From the NCBI RefSeq assembly GCF_018336815.1, contig NZ_CP050497.1:1674001-1738000 (forward strand): DNA of 64,000 nucleotides, written 5' to 3'. Shown piece by piece: positions 34,179 to 42,302 of the stretch. A model generated the notes under the pieces. The model had not been told where the DNA came from. It made no database searches and saw nothing but the letters and a program-made list of their open reading frames with translations. The stretch comes from Treponema vincentii. GTDB taxonomy: Bacteria > Spirochaetota > Spirochaetia > Treponematales > Treponemataceae. Position numbers and translations under genes: made by a program. Numbering within the stretch: the first letter of the stretch is position 1; every line of letters starts with the position of its first letter.

Positions 34179-35173
34179 GAGCGAGTAAAATAGATCCGGT
34201 AAAGGCTAAAAAGACCGTGCGGTTTGGCGCAGTGGTGGTGTTTATTCTTATTATTGTGTTGTCGGTAAAGCCGTTTTATGTTTTAAATGAGGGGCAGACG
34301 GTCATTATCACTCAGTTCGGTGAGATTGTCAAAACCGAAACGGACGCCGGGCTTCATTTTAAAATGCCGCTTTTGCATCAGGTGCATCGATATACGGCAA
34401 AACTGTTACGCATCGACGGCGACCCTCAAAAAATCCTCACCAAAGAAAAGCAGTTTATCGAGGTGAATACGACCAGCCGTTGGCGTATTTCTGATATCCG
34501 TAAGTTTTATCAGTCACTCGTAACCTACGAAGGCGCATATTCACGCCTCTCCGATATTATCGATTCGTCGGTACGGGATATCATCACCGTCAACAGTTTG
34601 GATGATGTTGTCCGCAGTACCAACAACATTAACGAAACAGTCCATCAAGAGCAATTCGGATTGAATACGGACGAAGTGAAGCTGGAGGAGGTAACCGGTT
34701 CGGAAAAGGTGGTATATGCCGCTATCGAAAAAGGGCGCGATGTGCTGGCCGCCGAAATTTTAAAGAAGGCAAATATGCAGTTGAAAGATTTCGGCATTGA
34801 GGTTATCGATGTCATCTTTAAAGAGATAAAATATTCCGACGAATTGCAGGTTTCGGTCTATAATAGAATGATTAAGGAACGGAATCAAATTGCCCAGACC
34901 TTCCGTTCTACCGGTGAGGGAAAAAAGGCGGAGTGGCTCGGTAAGTTGGAAAACGAGAAAAAGAGCATCCTGTCAAAGGCGTATTCCGAGTCGGAGAAGA
35001 TAAAGGGAACGGCAGATGCGCAGGCTACCGCAATCTATGCTGCATCGTACGGCAAGTCTCCTGAGTTTTATAGCTTTTGGAAGAGCCTTGAGGTATATCA
35101 AAACGCGCTTCCCGATACCGAAAAGATATTATCAACCGATATGGAATACTTTCAATATCTCTATAAACATTAA
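34175..35173 (+). CDS. hflC: Membrane protease regulator HflC (SPFH/band 7)
   Basis: A 332-residue partner of HflK. The membrane span is FGAVVVFILIIVLSVKPFYV. The SPFH domain has NEGQTVIITQFGEIVKTETD, AGLHFKMPLLHQVHRY and WRISDIRKFYQS. The coiled coil includes YNRMIKERNQIAQTFRSTGE and KIKGTADAQATAIYAASYG, the HflC marker, and the end is SFWKSLEVYQNALP. Translation starts at a GTG (34175) that overlaps the hflK stop (GTGA), preceded by GGAGGGGAG. A hairpin and T run follow at 35236. Together with hflK it points to FtsH control in the inner membrane. Confidence 0.9.
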   Translation: MRASKIDPVKAKKTVRFGAVVVFILIIVLSVKPFYVLNEGQTVIITQFGEIVKTETDAGLHFKMPLLHQVHRYTAKLLRIDGDPQKILTKEKQFIEVNTTSRWRISDIRKFYQSLVTYEGAYSRLSDIIDSSVRDIITVNSLDDVVRSTNNINETVHQEQFGLNTDEVKLEEVTGSEKVVYAAIEKGRDVLAAEILKKANMQLKDFGIEVIDVIFKEIKYSDELQVSVYNRMIKERNQIAQTFRSTGEGKKAEWLGKLENEKKSILSKAYSESEKIKGTADAQATAIYAASYGKSPEFYSFWKSLEVYQNALPDTEKILSTDMEYFQYLYKH

Positions 35174-35235
35174 CAGCGTGTGATGGGTAGATAAAATCAA
35201 GTACGGGAGACTTGATTCGTGCGGAAGGTTTAATA

Positions 35236-35269
35236 CCCCGACGCTTGCGTCAGGGTTGTTGATTTTTTC
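35236..35269 (+). terminator. Rho-independent terminator after hflC
   Basis: CCCGACGC-TT-GCGTCAGGG hairpin followed by TTGTTGATTTTTTC. It separates hflKC from the toxin-antitoxin pair. Confidence 0.65.
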
Positions 35270-35323
35270 TATCTTTAAGCTTATACTTTAAAAGTGGGGA
35301 TTCCCACCGTGAGGAAATAGATT

Positions 35324-35581
35324 ATGCCGACAACAGTTTTAAAATCCTATGATGCAAAAATCGACTCAAAAAAAAGGATAACATTGCGAAATGCGTTCTA
35401 CGAATACTTCCATGTCGAAGAATATGATGATGGCAGAATATTACTTGAACCTCGTGAACTTACAAAACCACTTCAAGTTTCAGTGAATACTCTCAAAATG
35501 ATGGATGCAAGCATGGAAAATTTCAATAAAGGACTTGTTTCCGAACCCATTGATTTTTCTGCCTATGCGGATATTAAGTAA
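35324..35581 (+). CDS. Type II antitoxin, AbrB/SpoVT-like N-terminus
   Basis: An 85-residue protein. The first half (YDAKIDSKKRITLRNAFYEY ... DGRILLEPREL) follows the swapped-hairpin AbrB pattern: a strand, Lys-Arg-Ile-Thr-Leu, then I-L-L-x-P. The second half, with MMDASMENFNKGLVSEPIDF, would be the toxin-binding tail. Its stop TAA shares a base with the ATG of the next gene (TAATG), the usual antitoxin-toxin coupling. AbrB-type antitoxins normally repress their own operon. A GTGAGGAAAT ribosome-site-like segment precedes the ATG. The family is judged by pattern, not search. Confidence 0.7.
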   Translation: MPTTVLKSYDAKIDSKKRITLRNAFYEYFHVEEYDDGRILLEPRELTKPLQVSVNTLKMMDASMENFNKGLVSEPIDFSAYADIK

Positions 35582-35976
35582 TGTTCAACATAAGAATGGG
35601 TATTCCTGAAATGAGAGAATATTGGAACGGTTTGGAAAAGAACATTAAAGCTCATGTCGCTAACAAACATGAAGTTATGTTATTCAAAAAATTAGTGAAC
35701 TGTTTTAAGAAGCTGTCGTCTGACCCGAAATATCCGGGACTGTGTACACATGATATTGAGGCACTGACAAAACGATATGGAAAGAAAGTTTGGCAGTCAT
35801 ATTTGGAAAACAGCAAACCTGCAGCCGGTAGAATTTTTTGGGTGTATGGTCCGAATAAATCTGATATTACGATAATCGGACTTGAACCGCATCCGAATGA
35901 TAAGAAAGATGCGTATCAGAAAGTAACGCTTTCGAGTACGGATAAGGGAAATGAGGGCAACGCCCTAATGCCCTAA
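35581..35976 (+). CDS. Type II toxin, RelE/ParE-like
   Basis: A 131-residue putative mRNA interferase or gyrase-type toxin, longer than the usual 90-100. The N-terminal helical half (MREYWNGLEKNIKAHVANKH, LFKKLVNCFKKLSSDPKYPG) precedes the beta-rich core: GRIFWVYGPNKSDITIIGLE then PHPNDKKDAYQKVTLSS. The strand with R-I-F-W and the final P-H-P-x-D-K-K-x-x-Y-x-K are what RelE-superfamily members keep. It starts within the antitoxin stop. The last residues (TDKGNEGNALMP) look like a non-family tail. Placed between hflC and flbB, the pair looks like an insertion into an otherwise housekeeping stretch. Confidence 0.7.
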   Translation: MFNIRMGIPEMREYWNGLEKNIKAHVANKHEVMLFKKLVNCFKKLSSDPKYPGLCTHDIEALTKRYGKKVWQSYLENSKPAAGRIFWVYGPNKSDITIIGLEPHPNDKKDAYQKVTLSSTDKGNEGNALMP

Positions 35977-36024
35977 TATTTGTTGGAATTTTTACCGATA
36001 CTGAAATATGCAGGGAGGACTCCG

Positions 36025-36648
36025 GTGAGACGTAGAGGTTCTTTTGGACGAGTAATAGTATTACTTTTATTGATTATTATATTGGTTTTCGGCGGACTTT
36101 TTTGGTTCAGCTATCTCGGCTTAATCAATGCGCGAGGAATCTTTTCGCCGGTATACTCGTTGTTCGGATTAAAGACACCTGCCGGTGTCGCTTCTCCGGC
36201 TGATGCGGATGCGGATTTGGATGCCGACCGGTATGCAAAGCGGTTGATTGCCTTGGATGTCCGTTCGCAGGAGCTTGATAAAAAAGAAGCTGATGTTACC
36301 GCCCGCGAAAAAGAAGCGGCGCAGGTATCGCAGGAACTGGATGATCGGCTCTCTATTATAGAAGAAAAAGAAAAGTCTTTTAAACAGATGATGACGGAAC
36401 GAGATATGCGGGAAGCAAATATCGACCAGATTGCGCGATATATCAATGGTATGCAGCCTGAAAAGGCGGTTGCAAACTTACTGCAAATGGACGATCAAGA
36501 TATTATCGATGTACTGCGGGCGGTAGAGGCAATAGCAAAAAAAGCGAACAAAACATCTTCCGTTGCATACTGGTTCTCGTTGATGCCGGCGAATCGCGCC
36601 GCCGATATTCAGCGCAAGATGGCAAACAAACCGGCAGCGCTTCCTTAA
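36025..36648 (+). CDS. flbB: Periplasmic flagellar collar protein FlbB
   Basis: A 207-residue spirochaetal protein. One N-terminal membrane span (IVLLLLIIILVFGGLFWFSY) is followed by an Ala/Asp linker, a strongly charged coiled coil (RSQELDKKEADVTAREKEAA ... LSIIEEKEKSFKQMMTERD), and a small C-terminal MotE/MgtE-N-like helical domain (YINGMQPEKAVANLLQMDDQ ... SLMPANRAADIQRKM). That order and length match Borrelia FlbB, which organises the collar around the periplasmic flagellar motor. GTG 36025 has AGGGAGGA before it; an upstream TTG start would add a poorly supported head. In other spirochaetes flbB lies in the flgB-fliI operon; here it is next to a TA pair and an acyltransferase. Confidence 0.75.
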   Translation: MRRRGSFGRVIVLLLLIIILVFGGLFWFSYLGLINARGIFSPVYSLFGLKTPAGVASPADADADLDADRYAKRLIALDVRSQELDKKEADVTAREKEAAQVSQELDDRLSIIEEKEKSFKQMMTERDMREANIDQIARYINGMQPEKAVANLLQMDDQDIIDVLRAVEAIAKKANKTSSVAYWFSLMPANRAADIQRKMANKPAALP

Positions 36649-36659
36649 TCTCTTGAGAG

Positions 36660-38201
36660 ATGTTATTTCCGACACTTCAGTTTGCGCTCTTTTTTTCCGT
36701 TGTCTTTTTTCTGTACTGGTATGTATTCAGGCGGAGAGAACAACGGATTGTGCTGCTTACCTGCGCAAGCTATTTTTTTTATGCCTGCTGGGATTGGCGT
36801 TTTTGCCTCTTGCTGTTTGGAGTGTCGGCGCTGTCCGGCCTTATCGGTTATCTGCTCGGAATTCAAAAAAACTATATTCCCCGTACTGTTACGATGATAA
36901 TCGGTACCGTACTGCACATTCTCTTCCTCGGTTTTTTTAAATATTTTTATAATATTGTTTCCTTTTTCAACTACACATTTTTTAACGGGCAGCTCCAAAC
37001 GCCGTTATTGTTGCAACTGCAAAGTTACTCACTCTTATTACCGGTCGGCATTTCGTACTATACGTTCCGTTCGATGAGTTATATCTTTGATATTTACCTT
37101 TGCAAAATGAGGCCGGTTAAATCGTTTATCGAAGTGATGCTCTATATCTCGTTTTTTCCGCAGCTGGCGTCGGGTCCCATCGTGCAGGCGGAAGCTTTTT
37201 TTACCGCCTTGCCAGACAATCTTACACAAGACGCAACGGCAGAACGTCCGATCGCCTTTGACCGCAGCGTACTGTTGATCTTGTCGGGGCTGTATAAAAA
37301 GATGGTACTGGCCACCTTTCTTTCCGTGCTTGCCGTCGATCCCGTATTTGCGAATCCTGCACAGTGCAATACCCTCGAACTGCTTGTCGCTTTGGTGTCG
37401 TACACATTTGTCATTTACTGCGACTTTTCCGGTTACAGCGATATGGCGATCGGCATCGGGCTTTTACTCGGCTTTGAAGCGCCGCAGAACTTTAACCGGC
37501 CGTATCTTTCCCAATCGGTGAGCGAGTTTTGGCGGCGCTGGCATATCAGCTTTTCGTCGTGGCTGCGCGATTATGTGTATTTTTCCTTCGGCGGCTCACG
37601 CTACGGGTTAGTCCGCACAGTGTTTGCGCTGGTCGGGACAATGCTCATCGCAGGGGTGTGGCACGGCGGCTCTCTTCCTTTTATACTGTGGGGGCTGCTT
37701 CAGGGTATTGCCTGCGCCGCAGAGCGGGTTGTCGCCGTACTCGGCAAAGAGCGCCGCGCCGCCGCTATAAACACTGCTGCGGGCAACCAAGGATCTCTCA
37801 TTGCTGCAACGGCTGTATCCGATAAACCGCGCCGCGGCATGGTGCGGTTTGCCGGCCGGGATATTGATATAAAACAGCTGCTTCGGCTCGGCGGTATGTT
37901 TGTGTTTATCAATATCAGCTGGTTGATTTTCCGGTCGAGTACCGTGCGGGAAATTGCGTTGTATCTTTCTTCGCTCAAGAATATCACACAGCCGATTCGC
38001 ACGGTGCATTGGTTTGTGCTGGTACCGCTTGCCGCCGCCTTCCTACTGCAAATCCCGAAAGAAGAGACGCGCCGCGTATGGTTTACACGGTATGTGCGGC
38101 TGCCGCTTGCAGTAAAGACCGCTGCCGTTGTGCTGTTTTTTGTCGCTCTCAACATTGTGTCGACCTCCGGTATCGCACCGTTTATCTACTTCGGCTTTTA
38201 A
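36660..38201 (+). CDS. MBOAT-family O-acyltransferase
   Basis: A 513-residue polytopic membrane acyltransferase (AlgI/PatA/DltB family) with about ten spans, moving acyl (usually acetyl) groups across the membrane to a polysaccharide or cell-wall glycan. LPVGISYYTFRSMSYIFDIY, QLASGPIVQAEAF, YCDFSGYSDMAIGIGLLLGF and NFNRPYLSQSVSEFWRRWHI are the AlgI-type signatures. The catalytic His is in AGVWHGGSLPFILWG. It begins 11 bases after flbB, with GAGAG as a modest ribosome site, and is followed by an SGNH protein 16 bases on, the classical transmembrane-acylase plus periplasmic-transferase pair. The acceptor glycan is unknown. Confidence 0.9.
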   Translation: MLFPTLQFALFFSVVFFLYWYVFRRREQRIVLLTCASYFFYACWDWRFCLLLFGVSALSGLIGYLLGIQKNYIPRTVTMIIGTVLHILFLGFFKYFYNIVSFFNYTFFNGQLQTPLLLQLQSYSLLLPVGISYYTFRSMSYIFDIYLCKMRPVKSFIEVMLYISFFPQLASGPIVQAEAFFTALPDNLTQDATAERPIAFDRSVLLILSGLYKKMVLATFLSVLAVDPVFANPAQCNTLELLVALVSYTFVIYCDFSGYSDMAIGIGLLLGFEAPQNFNRPYLSQSVSEFWRRWHISFSSWLRDYVYFSFGGSRYGLVRTVFALVGTMLIAGVWHGGSLPFILWGLLQGIACAAERVVAVLGKERRAAAINTAAGNQGSLIAATAVSDKPRRGMVRFAGRDIDIKQLLRLGGMFVFINISWLIFRSSTVREIALYLSSLKNITQPIRTVHWFVLVPLAAAFLLQIPKEETRRVWFTRYVRLPLAVKTAAVVLFFVALNIVSTSGIAPFIYFGF

Positions 38202-38217
38202 GGAGGATGTGCAAAGT

Positions 38218-39366
38218 ATGAATGAACCCAGTCAACACGGCGAATCTGCTCAGCAAGAGTGGAACGGCCGATACTCTCCCAACCAGTGTTTTTTCTTTGC
38301 GGTGCTAGCGCTGCTTATTCTTATTCCGTTTTTAGGGCAGCGGCTTGCGCATCCGGTGCAAAACATCAAAAGAGCCTCTCTAAAAAACATTTACAGCGCG
38401 CTCACCGCTCCGATTGTTTCCGTTACCGAAGCAATTCCGGTAGCAGCCGTTATTCCCGTACTCAGGAATGCGTTTATACGGGGGGCGGGATTAGCGGAGC
38501 GCGGCGAATGGGATACGTTTTTTTACCGACAAGGGGTGTACGACAGCGAGGTTGCAGCCTTTTATGCAATAACCGGTGAACAGGGGTACACCGAAACAAT
38601 ACCCGGCTTTTCGGATACGCTGAATGAACGGGAAGGTATACCTGCCGAGTTGAGCAGACAGGTTTCTAAAGAAACGCTCCGCAATGTCGCACTGCCGGTT
38701 ATTCATTCTGCACGGACGCCTCTGCGGATATTTTTTTTCGGGGATTCCCAAATGCGCAGTATCGCTGCCGGTATGACCCGCGCGCTCGGTTCCGATACCT
38801 CTATTGCCGTGCGGGAATTAAGCGTTCCTTCTTCCGGTTTTCTCCGTTCCGATTACTATAACTGGCCGCAAAAACTTGAAGCCGTGTTTGCCGGTCAAAA
38901 AGACGGGGAACGTTTTGATGCAGCCGTCATTTTTTTAGGGATGAATGACTATCAGGATATGTGGACAACCGGCGGCATCATGCTTACGGCGGGTACCCCT
39001 GAATGGGAAGAGGTGTACCGTAAAATGGTAAAAGTACACCTCGACACTGCGCTCGCTTCCGTTCCGCGGCTGTACTGGCTCGGCTTACCGGTCGTTCGGA
39101 GCGCTGCATATAACGAAAAGATGCAATACCTAAATGCAGTGCACGATTCCATCGCGGAAGAATACGATTCTAAAAAGCTGGTCAGAATTTCGCTCAAAAG
39201 CCTCGTCGAGCGATACGGAACGGGATACCTCGGCGCAATTAAGCCTGAAGGCAGCGCATGGATATCCCTCATGCAAAGCGACGGTATCCACTACACAATC
39301 GAGGGCGGCGAGTATTTAATGAAGCAATTCATTGACCGCCTGCACTGCGACTATGCATTCAGGTAA
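38218..39366 (+). CDS. SGNH-hydrolase-type acyltransferase partner (DUF459-like)
   Basis: A 382-residue protein with one N-terminal membrane span (FFFAVLALLILIPFLGQRL) and a periplasmic SGNH domain. The blocks are visible: FFFGDSQMRSIAAGM (catalytic Ser of GDS), SVPSSGFLRSDYYNWP (Gly), FLGMNDYQDM (Asn of GxND) and QSDGIHYTIEGGEYLM (Asp and His). Such proteins take the acyl group delivered by an MBOAT partner and put it on a surface glycan, so it completes the pair with the upstream gene. ATG 38218 follows GGAGG. The hairpin array at 39.4 kb begins right after its stop. Confidence 0.82.
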   Translation: MNEPSQHGESAQQEWNGRYSPNQCFFFAVLALLILIPFLGQRLAHPVQNIKRASLKNIYSALTAPIVSVTEAIPVAAVIPVLRNAFIRGAGLAERGEWDTFFYRQGVYDSEVAAFYAITGEQGYTETIPGFSDTLNEREGIPAELSRQVSKETLRNVALPVIHSARTPLRIFFFGDSQMRSIAAGMTRALGSDTSIAVRELSVPSSGFLRSDYYNWPQKLEAVFAGQKDGERFDAAVIFLGMNDYQDMWTTGGIMLTAGTPEWEEVYRKMVKVHLDTALASVPRLYWLGLPVVRSAAYNEKMQYLNAVHDSIAEEYDSKKLVRISLKSLVERYGTGYLGAIKPEGSAWISLMQSDGIHYTIEGGEYLMKQFIDRLHCDYAFR

Positions 39367-39368
39367 AC

Positions 39369-39903
39369 GCATCAGACCGTTTTTAAACACCCCCGTGGAA
39401 AAATTAAGACTATTCGACCAGAACTGCCACGGATGCCATCGCTAAAAAATGTACTTCCTTGTACATTTTTTAGCTTCGAGTTTTCCTGATGAAAAACTCG
39501 ATACTGTTTTGAACCACTGACTTCCTGTCAGTACAGCGATGTTTTGTGCGTGCACAAAACTCGCCTTCAACTGATGTACATGGATGTACAACAGTTGAAG
39601 ATGGTTCAAATGGTCTCACAGTCTCAATTTTTCCGCGGTTTTTATCTACTCTATCTGATGCGTTTACCTGTCTGCTGGAAAAATGTGCGAAATTTTATTT
39701 CCTTAAAATGCAACAGTTGAACAAAATATGAATTTTTGAAACTGTTGCATTGGTGCGCGTCAAGCGCACGCATCAATACGCAAGTTTTCGAAAGAAAACT
39801 TGGCGGTTAAGGTGAGCGGCGTCATTGTAGACGCTCACCTTATACCTATGAAATTTCGCACAGAAGGAAGGCAACCACTAAAAATATTTTTCATGCGGTT
39901 GCC
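39369..39903. repeat. Intergenic hairpin array 3 (densest)
   Basis: The 556-base gap holds at least ten inverted repeats and no credible gene. Main ones: outer arms GGAAAAATT/AATTTTTCC (39397-39635), GCTAAAAAATGTAC around TTCCTT (39441-39474), CGAGTTTT/AAAACTCG (39477-39500), ACTGAC-TTCCT-GTCAGT (39516-39532), GCGATGTTTTGTGC/GCACAAAACTCGC (39536-39564), CTTCAACTG...TGGA...CAGTTGAAG (39565-39600), ATGCAACAGTT/AACTGTTGCAT (39708-39750), GTGCGC/GCGCAC (39753-39769), CAAGTTTTC/GAAAACTTG (39781-39802), AAGGTGAGC/GCTCACCTT (39809-39841), GGCAACC/GGTTGCC (39870-39903). Confidence 0.75.
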
Positions 39904-39952
39904 CTGATGTATTTGAAACGCATTGAACAACAGTTTAAAAGCAGTTACACTG

Positions 39953-40849
39953 ATGCCCATGATACTCGACAATAAATATATGATGCCGTATACGGTACCG
40001 ACCACAGCCATTGACGGGCAGTACCGTTGTACGCCGATAACTCTTGCTGCGCTTTCGCAGGATTTGGCGGCTAATCACTATAGCTCTACCGGTATATTTA
40101 TGCCGCAGCTGCAAGAACGAGGTTTGATGTGGATTATCTCCAAGCAACATTTTGAAATACATGAATATCCGCTCTGGCTCGATTGCCTGACGTTACAAAC
40201 ATGGGCGCAGCCGCCGAAGGGACTTTTTTGTTTTCGGGATTTTGCTTATTACTACGCCGAGGGCGGAAAGAAAGCTTCGTTGTCTGCGGCCTTTAAAGAT
40301 TTTGATGCAGCGGAACGGAAGGGTACCGAATGGACGGCAGACTCGTTGCGCCGATATGGAGCTCTGTGTGTGCGCGGCAGTACGTGCTGGGTTGTGCTGA
40401 ATATGCAAACCAATCAGCCTGCCGTTCTTGACGATACGGTGTTCGGTTCGTTGACGTTTTGTACTGAGCATTTAGAAGGGCGGGTTTTTGCAAAAATTCC
40501 CTTGCCGACACACTGGGATCGCGAGGAGTTGTTCCATCCGTCGCTTTTGGATATCGATATGAATGGACACGTCAATAATCTGAATTATATCCGCTGGGCA
40601 TTGTCGTTTATGGATGCGGACTTTTGCCGCGGCAAATTGCTCCGCGTACTTGATACCAATTTTTTGATTTCCGCTCAATATGGAGAACAACTCTGTTGTC
40701 GCTGCTCTCATATTGAAGACAATGTGTGTGTGCATTCTATTGTGAGAACTGCCGACGGCAGCGAGGTATTCCGCGCCCGTAGTGAATGGGCTGACGAACG
40801 GAAGATGGCACGGCCGCTTCAGGTTGAACATGAAACATCCCGACTATAA
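39953..40849 (+). CDS. Acyl-ACP thioesterase (FatA/FatB-type, double hotdog)
   Basis: A protein of about 298 residues that hydrolyses acyl-ACP to release free fatty acids. The first hotdog runs from MMPYTVPTTAIDGQYRCTPI to the mid-part with GLMWIISKQHFEIHEYPLWL. The second hotdog carries LLDIDMNGHVNNLNYIRWAL, the D-x-N-x-H-V-N-N catalytic signature shared by plant and bacterial acyl-ACP thioesterases. A TTG at 39923 would add ten residues; ATG 39953 or 39959 is more natural, though none has a good ribosome site. It is followed by rsmA, whose ATG lies inside its last codons. A role in membrane lipid or short-chain acid release is inference. Confidence 0.82.
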   Translation: MPMILDNKYMMPYTVPTTAIDGQYRCTPITLAALSQDLAANHYSSTGIFMPQLQERGLMWIISKQHFEIHEYPLWLDCLTLQTWAQPPKGLFCFRDFAYYYAEGGKKASLSAAFKDFDAAERKGTEWTADSLRRYGALCVRGSTCWVVLNMQTNQPAVLDDTVFGSLTFCTEHLEGRVFAKIPLPTHWDREELFHPSLLDIDMNGHVNNLNYIRWALSFMDADFCRGKLLRVLDTNFLISAQYGEQLCCRCSHIEDNVCVHSIVRTADGSEVFRARSEWADERKMARPLQVEHETSRL

Positions 40850-41694
40850 CGCGCCGTCCGCACTCGCCACCGTGCTTGATGAACACGGGTTCGGGATGCA
40901 GAAAAAATTCGGACAAAACTTTTTGATTAACGCACATATACGGCAGGAGCTCGTTTCCGCACTCGGTCTTTCCGCCGGAGATACTGTATGGGAAGTCGGC
41001 CCTGGGCTTGGCTCGATGACGTCGCTGTTGTTAGAAGCCGGTGCCGATCTAACCGTATTCGAAATAGACCGCGGCTTCGTACAGCTTTTAACGTCATACT
41101 TCGGCTCCTATCATTCGTTTCATTTAATAGAAGGCGATGTGCTTAAAACATGGAAAGCGGAGTATCAACGGCATGCACCGGAAGCCTTTTTTCGGGAATC
41201 TGCCGTACAATATTGCGGCAAAGCTCATCGCGGCGACAATCGAAGCCGAGTGTTTTTTTGACCGTATGGTGATAACCGTGCAAAAAGAGGTTGGACTCCG
41301 GATGACCGCGGCTCAGGGAAGCGCTGATTATTCATCGTTTTCGGTGCTGTGCCAGTGGGCTTATGATGTGGAACCGATCCGCGATATTGCTCCCGCCGCT
41401 TTTTGGCCTAAACCGAATGTCGAATCACGGGCGCTCCGCTTTACCAAAAAGCAGTCCCCGCAGCCGGTACGCGATGCGCGTTTTTTTTTAAGTCTTGTCC
41501 GCGGTTTGTTCAGTGCGCGGCGTAAAACGGTAAAGAATAATTTAAGTACGATCCTTGCTGCACGGGGAAAAAAGACGCTGTCTGCGGAATCCTTGCTGAA
41601 AGCAGCCGAAATCGATCCCGCCGCCCGTGCGGAATCTCTTACGGTCTATGATTTTATCCGATTATCGGATACACTGGCGGGCTGTGATGAATAA
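40830..41694 (+). CDS. rsmA: 16S rRNA dimethyladenosine transferase, one frameshift
   Basis: Dimethylates two adjacent adenosines near the 3' end of 16S rRNA (KsgA). GFGMQKKFGQNFLINAHIRQ and WEVGPGLGSMTSLLLEAGAD (SAM motif I) lie in the first frame; FGNLPYNIAAKLIAA (motif IV NLPY) and the rest of the enzyme, with PKPNVESRALRF and LFSARRKTVKNNL, lie in the second. The shift is at a six-base T run (41187-41192): five T would read APEAFFGNLPYNI without a gap. As sequenced the first frame stops at 41261. The start overlaps the end of the thioesterase gene by 20 bases, and its stop overlaps the next gene by eight. Confidence 0.92.
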
Positions 41695-42238
41695 ACGATT
41701 GCGTTGTACTGCGTTTTTGGTTCTGTGCATGATGACCGCTGCGCAGATGCCGCTGATTGCGGAAGAAAAAAAAGAAGATTATACGCCGGTTCCCTATACC
41801 AAAGAGGAATTCCCTCTTTGGCAGCGGGAGCTTCGACGGTTTGAAATATTGTCCTTCGGGGCGCTTCCCTTTGTTACGTTGCTCTCTTTTTGGGGCTACG
41901 ATATGATTCGAGCTGCAAAACACCCCAAAGACCCCGCCTATTATCCGTGGCCGCTCAAACAGGCTGATAAAGCGGTCGCGCTGACTGAAAAAGAACAGCT
42001 CGGCGTGTTCCTTACCGCCGCCGGTATATCAATGACAATCGCGTTAATCGATATAACGTACCGCGCTATTAAACGTTCCGCAGTAAAAAAACGTTTGGAA
42101 CGGGAAAATGCCTTTACTGAAGATCCCATTCAGTTTATTCCGATAAAACCATCAACTGAAGTAGAACCTCAGACTTTGCAGCACATGACCGATGCCGCAT
42201 TATCTGCGGGTTCTATCGGCGGAATTGCAAGGCTATGA
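41687..42238 (+). CDS. Hypothetical membrane protein with signal peptide
   Basis: A 183-residue protein, no family recognised. A signal peptide (MNKRLRCTAFLVLCMMTAAQ, cleaved after MPLIA) precedes a charged segment (EEKKEDYTPVPYTKEEFPLW), two membrane spans (FGALPFVTLLSFWGYDMI and LGVFLTAAGISMTIALIDI), and a charged cytoplasmic or periplasmic tail. ATG 41687 lies eight bases inside the end of rsmA, so the genes are translationally coupled. It resembles small P13-like or envelope proteins only in general layout. The pseudouridine synthase follows after 64 bases. Confidence 0.6.
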   Translation: MNKRLRCTAFLVLCMMTAAQMPLIAEEKKEDYTPVPYTKEEFPLWQRELRRFEILSFGALPFVTLLSFWGYDMIRAAKHPKDPAYYPWPLKQADKAVALTEKEQLGVFLTAAGISMTIALIDITYRAIKRSAVKKRLERENAFTEDPIQFIPIKPSTEVEPQTLQHMTDAALSAGSIGGIARL

Positions 42239-42302
42239 GAGAAGAACGTCGCTGCAGATCCTTCCGCTCAGGGCGGCAAGACCGATACGGCAGCGCAGCA
42301 TT

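Noticed and set aside
39546..39731. Small open frame in the 39.4 kb spacer
   Set aside because: It runs through several hairpins, its residues come from palindromes, and there is no ribosome site.
39369..39903. CRISPR array or integron attC cluster
   Set aside because: Units are not direct repeats with regular spacers, and the palindromes lack the attC core pair RYYYAAC/GTTRRRY in consistent positions; no integrase or cas gene is present.
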